64,000 bases of DNA from Qipengyuania intermedia (GTDB taxonomy: Bacteria > Pseudomonadota > Alphaproteobacteria > Sphingomonadales > Sphingomonadaceae), in the NCBI RefSeq assembly GCF_019711615.1, contig NZ_JAIGNS010000003.1:1-64000 (forward strand), given 5' to 3'. This document shows, piece by piece, positions 18,110-27,788 of the stretch. The notes beneath the pieces are model-generated. The model searched no databases. It saw nothing but the letters and a program-made list of their open reading frames with translations, and was not told the DNA's origin. Every line of letters begins with the position of its first letter. Positions within the stretch are counted from its first letter, which is position 1. Made by a program: the position numbers and the translations under genes.

Positions 18110-19171
18110 TCAGCTTTCCTTCTGCGCAACGGGCAGGTTGATGCGAAAATGGGTCAGGCCTGCGCGCTCATCGCGTTCATGGGCGACCCTTCCGCCCATG
18201 TCGCGCAGCAGCTTGCGGACGAGGGCTAGGCCAAGGCCCTGTCCCTGCGACTTGCCGGAGACGAAGGGCTCGAAAATCTGTTCGCGCAGCTCGGGAGGCA
18301 CGCCGTCTCCCATGTCGGTGACGGTAATCTCGACCGGCAGGCGAACAGGCTTGCCCAGCCTGATGGCCGAAAACACGAGGCCGCTCACGAAGCGTGTACG
18401 AACCACGACGCGGGCATCGTCCACACCCACGCTCGCATCGCAGGCATTAGCGAGGAGGTTGATCAGCACCTGCTCGAGTGCGCCTCGATCGGCCTGGACT
18501 TGCGGCAGCGAGGGGTCGAATTCCTCCACCAGTTCGCATGCACCTTTACGCCCAGCCCTTACCGTTGCCATCGCTCCGCGGATTGCCTCGTGGAGATTGC
18601 AGGGTTCTGTCTCGACGGGATTGGAGCTTCCCAGCTGCTGCATCCGGTCGATCAGTTCGGCGATGCGGGCAACCTCCCCCTCGATCATGGTTGCCAACGG
18701 CCGGTCCTTCTCGCTCACGCGTTTCGCCAGCAGCTGACTGGCGCCGCGAATGGCCGAGAGCGGATTCTTTATCTCGTGGGCCAGCACCGCAGGTGCGCGC
18801 AGTTCCGTGCGGTCTTCGTCTTCGTTCTCGTTACCGCCCTGCCCCGCTTCGGACACGGTGATGACGCGCCAGCCCGGGTAGGCGTGAAGAGGAGAACAGC
18901 TCAGATTGACCTTGTGATCGCGCCCGCCGGCACTGACGGTCAAGCCGCGCGCGATCAACTGCGTATCCGTTTTCAGCAAGGATTCTTCCACCCGCTCCGG
19001 CACGATGCTCATCAGATCGAGGAGTCTGCAGCCGACAATCCGGCGGGCGCTCTTTCCAAGCAATTCCTCGGCCGGGGGATTGGCTTCATGCACAAGGCCT
19101 TCAGGATCGACGAGCAGGACGGCAAAGACCATTCCTGCAAGCTGTACCGACGCCGAGGGCGCTTCGCTCAC
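18110..19171 (-). CDS. ntrB: Nitrogen regulation sensor kinase NtrB
   Basis: Soluble kinase with no membrane segment. PAS domain at residues about 10-110 ([19 protein letters not shown]), H box [21 protein letters not shown] box [14 protein letters not shown] boxes [10 protein letters not shown] and [12 protein letters not shown]. 353 aa. It phosphorylates or dephosphorylates NtrC in response to PII. Its start overlaps the dusB stop by 4 bases, the arrangement seen in many alphaproteobacteria, where the dus gene is first in the ntr operon. Confidence 0.95.
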   Translation of the reverse strand: MSEAPSASVQLAGMVFAVLLVDPEGLVHEANPPAEELLGKSARRIVGCRLLDLMSIVPERVEESLLKTDTQLIARGLTVSAGGRDHKVNLSCSPLHAYPGWRVITVSEAGQGGNENEDEDRTELRAPAVLAHEIKNPLSAIRGASQLLAKRVSEKDRPLATMIEGEVARIAELIDRMQQLGSSNPVETEPCNLHEAIRGAMATVRAGRKGACELVEEFDPSLPQVQADRGALEQVLINLLANACDASVGVDDARVVVRTRFVSGLVFSAIRLGKPVRLPVEITVTDMGDGVPPELREQIFEPFVSGKSQGQGLGLALVRKLLRDMGGRVAHERDERAGLTHFRINLPVAQKES

Positions 19172-20187
19172 GCTGCTCGCCGCTTGAGAAACGGTTCGTA
19201 GAAGCGCTCAAGTTCATCAAGCACAACAGGGGCTTGGTCGATAAAATTCACACGATTACGGAACTCGGCAGAGCCGTGCATTCCCTTGGTGTACCAGCCG
19301 AGGTGTTTGCGCGCGATCTTCACGCCCACATCTTCGCCGTACAACTCCAGCATATCGCGGTAATGCTCGACCACCACTTCGTACTGTTCGTCGAAACTCG
19401 GGCTTTCGAGGACATCGCCGGTGCGCCACCAGTGCATGACCTGGGAAAGCAACCACGGTTTGCCATAGGCGCCGCGTCCGATCATCAGGCCGTCGGCCCC
19501 CGACTGGTCGAGCGCTTTGGCGGCATCATCCACTGTGCAGATATCGCCGTTCACGATCACCGGGATGGAAACCGCATCCTTGACCTTGCGCACGAACGCC
19601 CAGTCGGCGCTGCCCTTGTACATCTGGTTGCGCGTGCGGCCGTGAACGGTGACCATCTTCACGCCGAGATCCTCGGCAATATGCGCAAGCTCAGGCGCGT
19701 TGAGATCGGAGTGGTCCCAGCCCATCCGCATCTTCACCGTCACCGGCACGTTCACCGCCTTGACCGTCGATTCCATCAGCTTGGTCGCAAGGCCGACTTC
19801 GCGCATCAAGGCCGACCCGGCGAGTTGCCCGACGACTTTTCGGACCGGACAGCCGAAATTGATGTCGATGATTTCGGCGCCATTGCCTTCCTGCAGTTTG
19901 GCCGCTTCGGCCATGCTGGCCGGGTCGCAGCCCACGAGCTGCATCGATACCGGCTCTTCGGTCGGGTCCCACGCCGCTTTCTGGACCGATTGGCGCGTTT
20001 CGCGGATGGCGGCCTCGCTGGCGATCATTTCGGTCACGTTGAGGCCCGAGCCGTACCGCCGCACCATCTTGCGGAACGGCAGGTCCGTGACACCCGTCAT
20101 CGGGGCCAGAACGACAGGCGTGTCGATCCGGACATTGCCGATGTCGATCGGCGCAGGTGCTACGGGCGGTTTGGGATGGGCGCTCAT
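19168..20187 (-). CDS. dusB: tRNA-dihydrouridine synthase (NifR3/DusB type)
   Basis: FMN enzyme that reduces uridine to dihydrouridine in the tRNA D loop. Conserved segments are [15 protein letters not shown], the catalytic Cys in [31 protein letters not shown], and [14 protein letters not shown]. 339 aa. It starts the minus-strand ntr operon and is divergent from ispDF; the 79-bp gap (20188-20266) must hold both promoters or leaders. Confidence 0.95.
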   Translation of the reverse strand: MSAHPKPPVAPAPIDIGNVRIDTPVVLAPMTGVTDLPFRKMVRRYGSGLNVTEMIASEAAIRETRQSVQKAAWDPTEEPVSMQLVGCDPASMAEAAKLQEGNGAEIIDINFGCPVRKVVGQLAGSALMREVGLATKLMESTVKAVNVPVTVKMRMGWDHSDLNAPELAHIAEDLGVKMVTVHGRTRNQMYKGSADWAFVRKVKDAVSIPVIVNGDICTVDDAAKALDQSGADGLMIGRGAYGKPWLLSQVMHWWRTGDVLESPSFDEQYEVVVEHYRDMLELYGEDVGVKIARKHLGWYTKGMHGSAEFRNRVNFIDQAPVVLDELERFYEPFLKRRAA

Positions 20188-20266
20188 GATTTTCGCGTGT
20201 GCCTAATAATTGGGCAGGCACATAGTGCGTTGCAGCGAAAACGGCAAGCGGCTAGCGGGCAAGGCG

Positions 20267-21406
20267 ATGGCAGACCATCTCCCCCACCCCTCCTTCGCCG
20301 CGATCGTCGTCGCTGCCGGCAAAGGCGTGCGCGCCGGGCAGCCGCTTCCAAAGCAGTTCGCCATGTGGCGCGGGAAGCCCGTGGTCCGGCATTCGGTCGA
20401 AACCTTCCTGGCGGAGGGCGCCGCCATTGTCGTCGTTGCCATCCCTCCCGGAGGCGAAAAGCTCGCGGAAGACGCCTTGAGCGGCTTGCAAGTGACATTA
20501 GTCGAAGGTGGCGATACGCGCCAGGAGTCCGTTGCAAGGGCACTGGACGCTGTAGGCGATGCCGAGCACGTGTTGATTCATGATGCGGCGCGCCCGGACG
20601 TCCCGCGCGCCGTGATCGCAGACCTGCTGGCGGCGTTGGACAGCCACGAAGGTGCGATCCCCACGCTCCCGGTAGTCGACAGCCTCGCCATCGATACCGG
20701 CGGGGTCATGTCCGGATCGGCGAACAGGGATGTCCTGCGACGGGTGCAGACCCCCCAAGCCTTTCGTTTTAATGCGATCCGCGAGGCGCATAGGGCATGG
20801 ACCGCCGGACTAGATGCCGGCGACGATGCGCAGGTCCTGCGCGCACATGGCGGCGATGTGGCACTGGTCGATGGTGACGAGCGCCTGAAAAAACTGACAT
20901 TTGCGGAGGATTTCGTGAGCGAGGCACCCGACGTAAGGACCGGCATGGGCTTCGACGTGCATCGCCTTGTCGCTGGCGAGGAATTGTGGCTCGGCGGGAT
21001 ACGGATCGAGCACGACAAGGGCCTGTCCGGCCATAGCGATGCCGACGTGGCGCTCCACACGATCGTCGATGCACTCCTCGGCGCAGTGGCGCGCGGCGAT
21101 ATCGGCGATCATTTTCCGCCGAGCGATCCGCAATGGAAGGGCGCCAGCAGCGACAAGTTCCTGCTGCACGCGGTCAAACTGGTGGGCGAGGCAGGATATC
21201 GGGTCGGGAATATCGACCTTACCCTTATCTGCGAAGAACCCAAGATCGGACCCCATCGCGACGCAATGCGGGCGCGGATTTCAGAACTCGCTGGCGTTGA
21301 CATCGACAGCATATCGGTGAAGGCGACCACCACCGAAAGGCTCGGGTTCACCGGCCGCGGCGAAGGGATTGCTGCACAGGCTGTCGCAACGGTGATCCGC
21401 AACTGA
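20267..21406 (+). CDS. ispDF: Bifunctional IspD/IspF isoprenoid enzyme
   Basis: Two MEP-pathway steps in one chain: 2-C-methyl-D-erythritol 4-phosphate cytidylyltransferase (residues about 8-215; [35 protein letters not shown]) and 2-C-methyl-D-erythritol 2,4-cyclodiphosphate synthase (about 222-379; [44 protein letters not shown]). The fusion is usual in alphaproteobacteria. ATG at 20267 gives 379 aa; the frame is open further upstream but those residues are not family-like. cinA follows 14 bp later. Confidence 0.96.
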   Translation: MADHLPHPSFAAIVVAAGKGVRAGQPLPKQFAMWRGKPVVRHSVETFLAEGAAIVVVAIPPGGEKLAEDALSGLQVTLVEGGDTRQESVARALDAVGDAEHVLIHDAARPDVPRAVIADLLAALDSHEGAIPTLPVVDSLAIDTGGVMSGSANRDVLRRVQTPQAFRFNAIREAHRAWTAGLDAGDDAQVLRAHGGDVALVDGDERLKKLTFAEDFVSEAPDVRTGMGFDVHRLVAGEELWLGGIRIEHDKGLSGHSDADVALHTIVDALLGAVARGDIGDHFPPSDPQWKGASSDKFLLHAVKLVGEAGYRVGNIDLTLICEEPKIGPHRDAMRARISELAGVDIDSISVKATTTERLGFTGRGEGIAAQAVATVIRN

Positions 21407-21420
21407 CACATGAGGTGAGC

Positions 21421-21924
21421 ATGACGCTCCACGCCCTACTCCCTGACGAAATCGACGAACTCGCCAAGCGGGTAATCGAGGAAAACGCGGCCGCCGGTCG
21501 CAAGGTCGTGTTGGCGGAAAGCTGCACGGGCGGGCTGGTGGCAGCTGCGCTGACTGAAATCCCCGGCTCGTCTGCCGTGCTCGACCGCGGATTCGTGACC
21601 TACTCGAACGAATCCAAGATGGAGATGCTCGACGTCTCGCTCGATATCATCGAGACCTTCGGCGCGGTGTCAATTGCCTGCGCATGGGCGATGGCCAAGG
21701 GCGCGCTTGCGCGCAGCAATGCAGATGTCGCCGTGGCCATCAGCGGCGTGGCGGGTCCCGGCGGGGGAACGCAACTCAAGCCGGTTGGCACGGTCGTCTT
21801 CGCCAAGGTCGTGCGCGGTGACGAGGGCGAACCGGAAGGCGAGCTGAGACGTTTCGAGCCGACATCGCGTGCCGAGATACGCAAGGAAGCGACGCTCTGC
21901 GCGCTGGACCTGCTTCTGCCTTAA
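21421..21924 (+). CDS. CinA-family nicotinamide-nucleotide amidohydrolase (PncC-type)
   Basis: Short C-terminal-domain-only CinA, 167 aa. It has VVLAESCTGGLVAAALTEIPGSSAVLDRGFVTYSN, here split as AESCTGGLVAAALTEIPGSS and RGFVTYSNESK, and ISGVAGPGGGTQLKPVGTV. Deamidates NMN to NaMN in NAD recycling. ATG at 21421 has GAGGTGAGC just upstream; the GTG at 21415 lies in that site. It converges with the RatA-like gene with overlapping stop codons (21921-21924). Confidence 0.92.
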   Translation: MTLHALLPDEIDELAKRVIEENAAAGRKVVLAESCTGGLVAAALTEIPGSSAVLDRGFVTYSNESKMEMLDVSLDIIETFGAVSIACAWAMAKGALARSNADVAVAISGVAGPGGGTQLKPVGTVVFAKVVRGDEGEPEGELRRFEPTSRAEIRKEATLCALDLLLP

Positions 21925-22376
21925 AGGTTCGCTGCGGCGTTCTCGCGGCCGTAAAGATCGTCGGCGCGCTTTTCGAACGCCTCGACCATCTTGCGGAATG
22001 CGCGATCGAAATACTGACCGGCAAGCGCTTCGAAGACCGAATTGCGAAAGCTGAAATCGACGCAGAAATCGATCTCGCACCCGCCATCGGGCAGGCAGCG
22101 GAACGTCCACTTGTTATCTAGATCCTTCAGGGGACCGTCGACGTAGAACACCTCGATGAAATCAGGACGGCTCTTCACCACGCGGGAGGTAAATTTCTCG
22201 CGGATCGCCTTGAAGCCGACGAGCATGTCGGCGACCATTTCTGTCTCGGTGTCGCTTCGCACCCGCGTCGCGACGACCCAGGGCAGGAATTTGGAATAGC
22301 TGCCGACGTCCGCCACAAGGTCGAACATCTGCTCGCAGCTGTAGGGTAGCCGCCGGGTCTCGGTGATGCCTGGCAT
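21921..22376 (-). CDS. RatA/COQ10-like START-domain protein (SRPBCC superfamily)
   Basis: 151 aa with the family pattern YSCEQMFDLVADVGSYSKFLPW at the start (PYSCEQMFDLVADV, YSKFLPWVVATRV), KWTFRCLPDGGCEIDF, and a C-terminal helix FDRAFRKMVEAFEKRADDLYG. Mitochondrial COQ10 binds ubiquinone; E. coli RatA was described as blocking ribosome subunit association. Which role applies here cannot be told from sequence; in alphaproteobacteria a COQ10-like ubiquinone role is more plausible. Its ATG shares one base with the lipA stop, so it is coupled to lipA. Confidence 0.88.
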   Translation of the reverse strand: MPGITETRRLPYSCEQMFDLVADVGSYSKFLPWVVATRVRSDTETEMVADMLVGFKAIREKFTSRVVKSRPDFIEVFYVDGPLKDLDNKWTFRCLPDGGCEIDFCVDFSFRNSVFEALAGQYFDRAFRKMVEAFEKRADDLYGRENAAANL

Positions 22377-23329
22377 CAGGCGGACGCCCTCGCCTGCTCC
22401 TTCGCAAGCCTGGCTTCGCGCGCCGCCCGCATTTGCGCAAAATCGTCGCCGGCGTGGTAGCTCGACCGCGTCAGCGGGCTCGAGGCGACCTGGAGGAAGC
22501 CCTTCGCACGCGCAATCGAGCCATAGGCTGCAAAAGCCTTCGGCGTGACGAAATCCTCCACCTTCGCGTGGCGCGGCGTGGGCTGGAGGTACTGGCCCAT
22601 GGTGATGAAATCGACGTCGGCGCTGCGCATGTCGTCCATCACCTGGTGCACCTCGAGCCGCTGCTCGCCGAGGCCGAGCATGATGCCCGACTTCGTGAAA
22701 ATCATCGGATCGTGAGACTTCACCTCTTCCAGCAACCGCAGCGAGGCGTAATAGCGCGCGCCAGGCCGGATCGTGGGGTAGAGACGCGGCACGGTTTCCA
22801 GATTGTGGTTGTAGACATCGGGACCCGCTTCGCAGATCGCCTCTACCGCCGCGCGCATCTTGCCGCGGAAGTCGGGCGTAAGGATTTCGATGGTCGTGTC
22901 GGGCGTCTCACGGCGCAAGGCCTTGATCACTTTCACGAACTGACCCGCACCGCCATCGGGTAGATCGTCGCGGTCGACGCTGGTGATAACGATGTGCTGC
23001 AAGCCCATCTGGCCAGCCGCAATCGCGACGTTTTCCGGCTCCATCGGGTCGACGAGGCGGGGCATGCCAGTCTTAACGTTACAGAACGCGCAAGCCCTCG
23101 TGCACACATCGCCAAGGATCATAACCGTTGCATGCTTCTTGTCCCAACATTCGCCGATATTGGGACAGGCCGCTTCTTCGCACACGGTGTTGAGCTTCAG
23201 GTCGCGCATCAGCTTGCGCGTTTCCTGATAACCCTTGCTGACGGGTGCCTTCACCCGGATCCAGTCCGGCTTGCGCTGCTTGCGCGGGCGTTCGTCTTCG
23301 GGGGCGGGAGCGGATGAAAGGTCGTTCAT
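22376..23329 (-). CDS. lipA: Lipoyl synthase
   Basis: Radical SAM enzyme that inserts two sulfurs into octanoyl groups on lipoyl domains. The radical SAM motif CTRACAFC and the N-terminal auxiliary-cluster motif [12 protein letters not shown] (C-x4-C-x5-C) are both intact, and the C-terminal Ser ligand lies in the RSSYHAGD segment. ATG at 23329 gives 317 aa. Its target lipoyl domain is present in this window on the PDH E1-beta subunit. A 101-bp gap separates it from the divergent sbtA gene. Confidence 0.96.
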   Translation of the reverse strand: MNDLSSAPAPEDERPRKQRKPDWIRVKAPVSKGYQETRKLMRDLKLNTVCEEAACPNIGECWDKKHATVMILGDVCTRACAFCNVKTGMPRLVDPMEPENVAIAAGQMGLQHIVITSVDRDDLPDGGAGQFVKVIKALRRETPDTTIEILTPDFRGKMRAAVEAICEAGPDVYNHNLETVPRLYPTIRPGARYYASLRLLEEVKSHDPMIFTKSGIMLGLGEQRLEVHQVMDDMRSADVDFITMGQYLQPTPRHAKVEDFVTPKAFAAYGSIARAKGFLQVASSPLTRSSYHAGDDFAQMRAAREARLAKEQARASA

Positions 23330-23430
23330 TGCGCCGCCCATCTAGGCCTGCGCGGCCTCCCAAGCAACCCGTGGATATGTTGCCGATTGCTGACTTGCCG
23401 TTGCACCCGGCGCATTCTAGTGAGACGCGC

Positions 23431-24411
23431 ATGGATGCCGCAACGCTTGAGACCTTTACATCTCCCGTGATCCTGTTCTTCGTGCTGGGCATGCTTGCGG
23501 CCTTTGCGCGATCCGAACTTGCGGTTCCCGAAGCTCTCGCCAAGGGCATGTCGCTCTACCTGATGGCGGCGATCGGCCTCAAAGGCGGGGTCGCCGTTTC
23601 GGAAAGCGGTGTCGACACGACGGTCGCCCACGCCCTGCTTGCAGGTATAGGTGCAAGTTTCCTCATCCCGTTGTTCGCGTTTGCAGTCCTCAAGGGATTT
23701 GCAAAACTCGATACGCTAAATTCCGGCGCAGTGGCGGCCCATTACGGTTCGGTCAGCGTGGTGACATTCGTGACCGCAGTCGAAGTGTATGAACTTCGTG
23801 GCATCCCGCCGGGCGGTTTCATGGTCGCGGTAATGGCTGCGATGGAGACACCGGCGATCCTCACCGGCCTGTTGCTTGCCCGCAAGGCGATCGACAAGAC
23901 GGATGCGAAAAACGATCAGGGAACGGGCGAGCTGCTGCATGAAGTGTTCTTCAATGCGTCGGTGGTGCTCCTTCTTGGAGCATTCGCTATCGGCATGATT
24001 TCTGGCGCGAGCGGATTTTCCGATGTCGAGCCGTTCTTCCAGGCAGGTTTCAAGGGCGTCCTGTGCCTGTTCCTCCTCGACATGGGCCTGATCGCGGCGC
24101 GGCGCCTGATGGATGCGCGGGCAATGACCGTCCGCCTCGCTCTCGTGGCGATATTCCTGCCCCTGGTGAACGGAGCGCTCGGAACGATACTGGGCAGCGC
24201 AATCGGCCTCGATGTCGGCTCTGCAGCCGCACTTGGCGTGCTGTGTGCCAGTGCCAGCTATATCGCCGTGCCAGCGGCTATGCGCCTCGCCCTGCCACAG
24301 GCGGATGCCGGCATCTACCTCACCATGTCGCTAAGCGTGACCTTCCCGTTCAACATCCTAGTCAATATCGGCTTGATTGGTGCTTTGGCGAGCCGTCTGG
24401 CTGCCGCCTGA
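23431..24411 (+). CDS. sbtA: SbtA-type sodium-dependent bicarbonate transporter
   Basis: Ten-helix membrane protein of the SbtA (DUF897) family: ETFTSPVILFFVLGMLAAFA at the start, LYLMAAIGLKGGVAVSESG, AHYGSVSVVTFVTAVE, AAMETPAILTGLLLA, and the second half FFNASVVLLLGAFAIG, LCLFLLDMGLIAARR, ASASYIAVPAAMRLALP. The two inverted halves are visible as repeated motifs. ATG at 23431 gives 326 aa. In cyanobacteria SbtA imports HCO3- with Na+. The downstream gene is a PII-like protein and then a carbonic anhydrase, which supports the bicarbonate call. Confidence 0.88.
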   Translation: MDAATLETFTSPVILFFVLGMLAAFARSELAVPEALAKGMSLYLMAAIGLKGGVAVSESGVDTTVAHALLAGIGASFLIPLFAFAVLKGFAKLDTLNSGAVAAHYGSVSVVTFVTAVEVYELRGIPPGGFMVAVMAAMETPAILTGLLLARKAIDKTDAKNDQGTGELLHEVFFNASVVLLLGAFAIGMISGASGFSDVEPFFQAGFKGVLCLFLLDMGLIAARRLMDARAMTVRLALVAIFLPLVNGALGTILGSAIGLDVGSAAALGVLCASASYIAVPAAMRLALPQADAGIYLTMSLSVTFPFNILVNIGLIGALASRLAAA

Positions 24412-24421
24412 GGGACTTGAT

Positions 24422-24730
24422 ATGATCGAAACCGTCATCCGGAAACGCATCGAGATACTGACCGACACGGCGCTTCAGCGGCGCGTTACCGATGCCATCG
24501 ACCGTGCAGGTATTACCGGATGGACCGTTACGCCTGTCCAGTCCGGCAAGGGCCGCGAAGGCCGCTGGCGCGAAGAACGCGTGATGGGAACGGACAAGGT
24601 GCTGATCCTGACGATAGCTCCCCAGGACAAGGCTATGGCCTTGGCGGAAGACATTGCGCCGATCCTGACCAGCCATGGCCTGCTTCTGTCGATGTGGGAC
24701 GTCGAGGTAATCCGGGGGGAGCGTTTCTGA
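24422..24730 (+). CDS. sbtB: PII-like protein SbtB
   Basis: 102-aa PII-fold protein 10 bp after sbtA. Segments: ETVIRKRIEILTDTALQRRV, GITGWTVTPVQSGKGREGRW (T-loop region), and KVLILTIAPQDKAMALAEDI. It lacks the uridylylated Tyr T-loop of classical GlnB. In cyanobacteria SbtB binds SbtA and adenylyl nucleotides and gates bicarbonate uptake; by position it should do the same here. Its stop overlaps the carbonic anhydrase start (TGATG). Confidence 0.85.
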   Translation: MIETVIRKRIEILTDTALQRRVTDAIDRAGITGWTVTPVQSGKGREGRWREERVMGTDKVLILTIAPQDKAMALAEDIAPILTSHGLLLSMWDVEVIRGERF

Positions 24731-25371
24731 TGCCCGAGTTTACCGAGCTACTGCGCGGATATCATCGCTTCCGCGCCGACGGCTATCCCGAGCAGAGGGA
24801 ACGTTACGACAAGCTCGTAGCCGAGGGGCAGAGCCCCAAGCTGATGATCATCGGCTGCTCCGACAGCCGTGTGGACCCTGCCCAGATCTTCGACGTCGAT
24901 CCGGGCGAAATTTTCGTCGTGCGCAATGTCGCCGCACTGGTTCCGCCGTTCGAGGACACACCCGGCCAGCACGGTGTCTCCGCGGCTCTGGAGTTTGCTG
25001 TAAACTTCCTAAAGGTCCGGCAAATCGTCGTCATGGGTCACGGCATGTGCGGGGGCTGTCAGGCCGCATTGTCGCGCGATCTTTACGGCAATGCCTTGGG
25101 CGAAGGCGGCTTTATCGCGAATTGGGTGGGCCTGCTCGATCAGGCTCGCGACGAGGTGGCGGCCAAATATGGCACCGAAGGGCGGGAGGCCGAACGCGCG
25201 ATGGAGCTTGCAGCTGTCGGCGTCAGCCTCGACAATCTTAGGACCTTCGCCTGTGTTCAGAAAGGCGAAGCCGAAGGCACGCTCAAGCTACGTGGAGCAT
25301 TCTTCTCGATTGCAGAGGGTGTTCTCTACGTGCGCGATGAAGAGACACGCGAATTCCAGCCTGCGAAGTGA
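24730..25371 (+). CDS. Beta-class carbonic anhydrase
   Basis: Interconverts CO2 and bicarbonate. Zinc ligands and the catalytic dyad are all present: Cys and Asp-Arg in MIIGCSDSRVDP, His and Cys in VVMGHGMCGGCQA. Further family motifs: VVRNVAALVPP and HGVSAALEFAV. 213 aa, no signal peptide, so cytoplasmic. Start overlaps sbtB stop by one base; sbtA-sbtB-CA form one operon that imports bicarbonate and balances it with CO2 in the cytoplasm. Confidence 0.93.
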   Translation: MPEFTELLRGYHRFRADGYPEQRERYDKLVAEGQSPKLMIIGCSDSRVDPAQIFDVDPGEIFVVRNVAALVPPFEDTPGQHGVSAALEFAVNFLKVRQIVVMGHGMCGGCQAALSRDLYGNALGEGGFIANWVGLLDQARDEVAAKYGTEGREAERAMELAAVGVSLDNLRTFACVQKGEAEGTLKLRGAFFSIAEGVLYVRDEETREFQPAK

Positions 25372-25407
25372 CTTGCAAGGGCGCCTTTGTAACTCCAAGG
25401 AGCACCC

Positions 25408-26133
25408 ATGCCTGAAAAACCTCTACAAAACATCGCGCTGCTGATCGATGCGGACAACACTTCGCCCAAGGGGATCGATCCGGTCCTGACAGTCATGGCC
25501 GAACTGGGGCAGGTCAATATCAAGCGGGCCTATGGCAATTTCACCAAGCCGAACCTGGCAAACTGGGGGCCGCTAAGCCACAAATACGGCATCCTGCCCT
25601 ACCAGCAGTTCGACATGACGGCGGGCAAGAATGCCACCGACATGGCGATGACGATCGATGCGATCGACCTCCTCTACCAGGGCAAGGTCGACGGCTTCGG
25701 CATCATGAGTTCCGATAGCGATTTTACCCCGCTCGCGACCCGCCTCAGGCAAGACGGTCTGCTCGTTTACGGCTTCGGGAGCAAGAACAAGACACCAGAC
25801 GCCTTCAAGAGCGCCTGCACGCGCTTCATCGATATCGACGCGCTCATCAAGGGCGCTTCGGACGAGCCCGATACGCCAAAGCAGAATGGCAAGAAGCCGA
25901 AAGGCGGGATCGACGAAGAACTTGTCGAACTGCTCGGCACGGCATGGAAAGCAGCTCGGCGAGACGATGACGGATTCGCCCAGATGGGAGAGGTCGGCCA
26001 GATCGCTGGCAACCGGTCCAGCTTCGATGTGCGCAACTACGGTTTCAAGCGACTTTCAGACCTGTTTGAGGCTATCGAGCAATTCAAGGTCGAGCGCCGC
26101 GACAACACGGTTTGGGTCAAACGCCTGCGTTAG
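25408..26133 (+). CDS. NYN-domain ribonuclease-like protein with C-terminal OST-HTH/LOTUS domain
   Basis: NYN (PIN-like) domain at residues about 8-150: IALLIDADNTSP, YGNFTKPNLANW, ATDMAMTIDAIDLLYQG, GFGIMSSDSDFTPLATRLRQDG. The acidic residues D-x-D, TD and SDSDF form the metal site. After a basic linker (PKQNGKKPKGG) comes an OST-HTH-type domain, about 170-241 (ELVELLGTAWKA, FDVRNYGFKRLSDLFEAI). This MARF1/LabA-like pairing suggests an RNA-directed nuclease or RNA-binding regulator. The target is unknown. 36 bp after the carbonic anhydrase gene with AAGGAG upstream. Confidence 0.88.
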   Translation: MPEKPLQNIALLIDADNTSPKGIDPVLTVMAELGQVNIKRAYGNFTKPNLANWGPLSHKYGILPYQQFDMTAGKNATDMAMTIDAIDLLYQGKVDGFGIMSSDSDFTPLATRLRQDGLLVYGFGSKNKTPDAFKSACTRFIDIDALIKGASDEPDTPKQNGKKPKGGIDEELVELLGTAWKAARRDDDGFAQMGEVGQIAGNRSSFDVRNYGFKRLSDLFEAIEQFKVERRDNTVWVKRLR

Positions 26134-26142
26134 ATAGGAAAA

Positions 26143-26172
26143 CGGCGCGAACCCCGGGTGGGATCCGCGCCG
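26143..26172 (-). terminator. Rho-independent terminator of the TPR-like gene
   Basis: Stem CGGCGCG (26143-26149) pairs with CGCGCCG (26166-26172). On the minus strand the hairpin is followed by TTTTC, so it ends transcription of the gene that stops at 26197. It may also slow plus-strand transcripts from the NYN gene, but the T-run there is weak. Confidence 0.7.
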
Positions 26173-26196
26173 CTTCTCGATCAGAAGGTTGCGTTC

Positions 26197-27489
26197 TTAC
26201 ATGCCGCCCTGCTGTTCGGCATAAATCGCCCACAGGTTGGCAATGGCAGCACGCTGGCCGGTCACGGCATTGAAGGTCTCGATAGCTTCCGCGCTCTTGC
26301 CCTGTTCGAGCAGTGCAATGCCGAGGCGGGTGTTGGCGAGATTGGTATCGACCCCAGCAAGGCCCAGTGCCTTGGTGTAAAGCGCTTCCGCAGCCGCATA
26401 ATCGCCATAGCTTAGTGCCAGGTCGGCACCGGTCATGACGGTCTTCAGGTCGGCCGCTCCGCGTGCACCGGTCAGGATGCCCTTGAGATCATTGCGGTCG
26501 GTTGCCGCGCGATCGGTGGCCATGCCGAAGATTTCCGAAACGTAGCTGTCCGTGCGCTTCAGAGTGCCCTTGGTGTAGCCTTCGTTGATGACGGCAGCGA
26601 CTTCACCGGGAAGACGGCGATAATCGGCGCTGTCGATGTAGTCGGCATACATGCGCTCGTCGCGCAGGGCGTCGGCATCACGCGCCAGGCGCATGAGGTC
26701 GAGGATTTCCGGATTCTGCCAACCGCCGCCGTAAGCGGTGATGGCAACGACTTCGCCCCAGTTCTGCTGGCTCGGGAAGTGCTTGATGAAGAGCTGCGCG
26801 AAATCGTTCAGCTCGGTCTTCATCTGGTTGTTGTAGGCCATCTGGAGGCCGCGGCGGACCCACTGTTCGTTGATCTCTTCGCCGGCAGCTTCACGCGCAG
26901 CGATTGCCGTTGCGAGATAGTCCAGGCCGGCCTTGTAGTTTTCTTCCGTGAAATAGGATTCGGCAATCAGGCCCTCGGGCTGGCTTTGCGTGGCGCCAAG
27001 CTCGACCGCCTTCATCAGGTAAGTCCGCGCCTTCGCGTATTCGTCAGCGTTATAGGCAAGCTGGCCCGCAAGAAGATTGTACTGGCCGAGCGATTCCGGT
27101 GCGACCTTGCCGCTGGCAAGCATCAGCTCCACGCCTTCCTGCTGCAGGGCGCGATCTTCGAGGTTGGTGCCGATGCTGTAGATCAGGTTGCCGGCAACCA
27201 TTCGGTCGTCATCGGTCTCGATCGCCGCGACGATGGCAGGGCGCTGGGCCTTGATGGCAGTCCAGTCGGGCGCGCCACCGTTCACCTGCTCCGAAAGAGG
27301 CTGGTAGACTGCGATAAATCCGTCGGAATACTTCTTCGCGTCGGCCTTATCGTCCTTCTTTTTCTTCTGCGCGAAAGCGGGCTGTTCCAGCGCGACGGTC
27401 GCAGCTGTACCGGTTGCGCCGAGGATCATGGCAAGGGCGAGCGCCGAAGACGTGCTCGAAGCCTTGGAAAGACGGGTGAAAATCATCAT
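26197..27489 (-). CDS. Exported TPR-like repeat protein of unknown function
   Basis: 430 aa. Residues 1-40 are a Sec signal peptide (hydrophobic ALALAMILGATGTAATVAL, cleavage near FAQ), followed by a lysine-rich stretch (KKKKDDKADAKK). The rest is helical with TPR-like segments such as YNLLAGQLAYNADEYAKARTYL, SYFTEENYKAGLDYLATAI and ADLALSYGDYAAAEALYTKALGLA. Likely a periplasmic scaffold. It is divergent from gyrA; the 299-bp gap holds both promoters. Abundant Ala/Glu codons and a strong terminator suggest a well-expressed gene. Function not recognised. Confidence 0.82.
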   Translation of the reverse strand: MMIFTRLSKASSTSSALALAMILGATGTAATVALEQPAFAQKKKKDDKADAKKYSDGFIAVYQPLSEQVNGGAPDWTAIKAQRPAIVAAIETDDDRMVAGNLIYSIGTNLEDRALQQEGVELMLASGKVAPESLGQYNLLAGQLAYNADEYAKARTYLMKAVELGATQSQPEGLIAESYFTEENYKAGLDYLATAIAAREAAGEEINEQWVRRGLQMAYNNQMKTELNDFAQLFIKHFPSQQNWGEVVAITAYGGGWQNPEILDLMRLARDADALRDERMYADYIDSADYRRLPGEVAAVINEGYTKGTLKRTDSYVSEIFGMATDRAATDRNDLKGILTGARGAADLKTVMTGADLALSYGDYAAAEALYTKALGLAGVDTNLANTRLGIALLEQGKSAEAIETFNAVTGQRAAIANLWAIYAEQQGGM

Positions 27490-27710
27490 TTAACTCCCAA
27501 GAGTGGATAGGGGAATGAGCGCGGGGGCGCCGAATTCACTCAACGGTGCGGCAATTGGCCTTTATACGCTCTCATTGCAAATCTTGTAGGGATTTCGCGC
27601 TGAATGGACATTGAATGACGCCCTGACCGGCCATTCAGCAAAGCGATGCGAAAGGCCTCAAGACATATGTGGAAAAAGCGCCAGATTCAGCCCACTCCCA
27701 CCCCTTAAAA

Positions 27711-27739
27711 TTGGCATGAGTCCGCCGCTTCCCCTACAG
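27711..27739 (+). promoter_or_regulatory. Candidate housekeeping promoter for gyrA
   Basis: TTGGCA (27711-27716), 17-bp spacer, CTACAG (27734-27739). It lies 50 bp upstream of the gyrA start. The fit to the sigma-70 consensus is fair, not strong. Confidence 0.4.
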
Positions 27740-27788
27740 TGACCGCTTGAACTGATCCCTCGATCGCAGATCATGGAAACACAGCGTT

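Noticed and set aside
16820..18229. Plus-strand open frame of 469 codons
   Set aside because: Antisense to ntrC, which has every expected motif.
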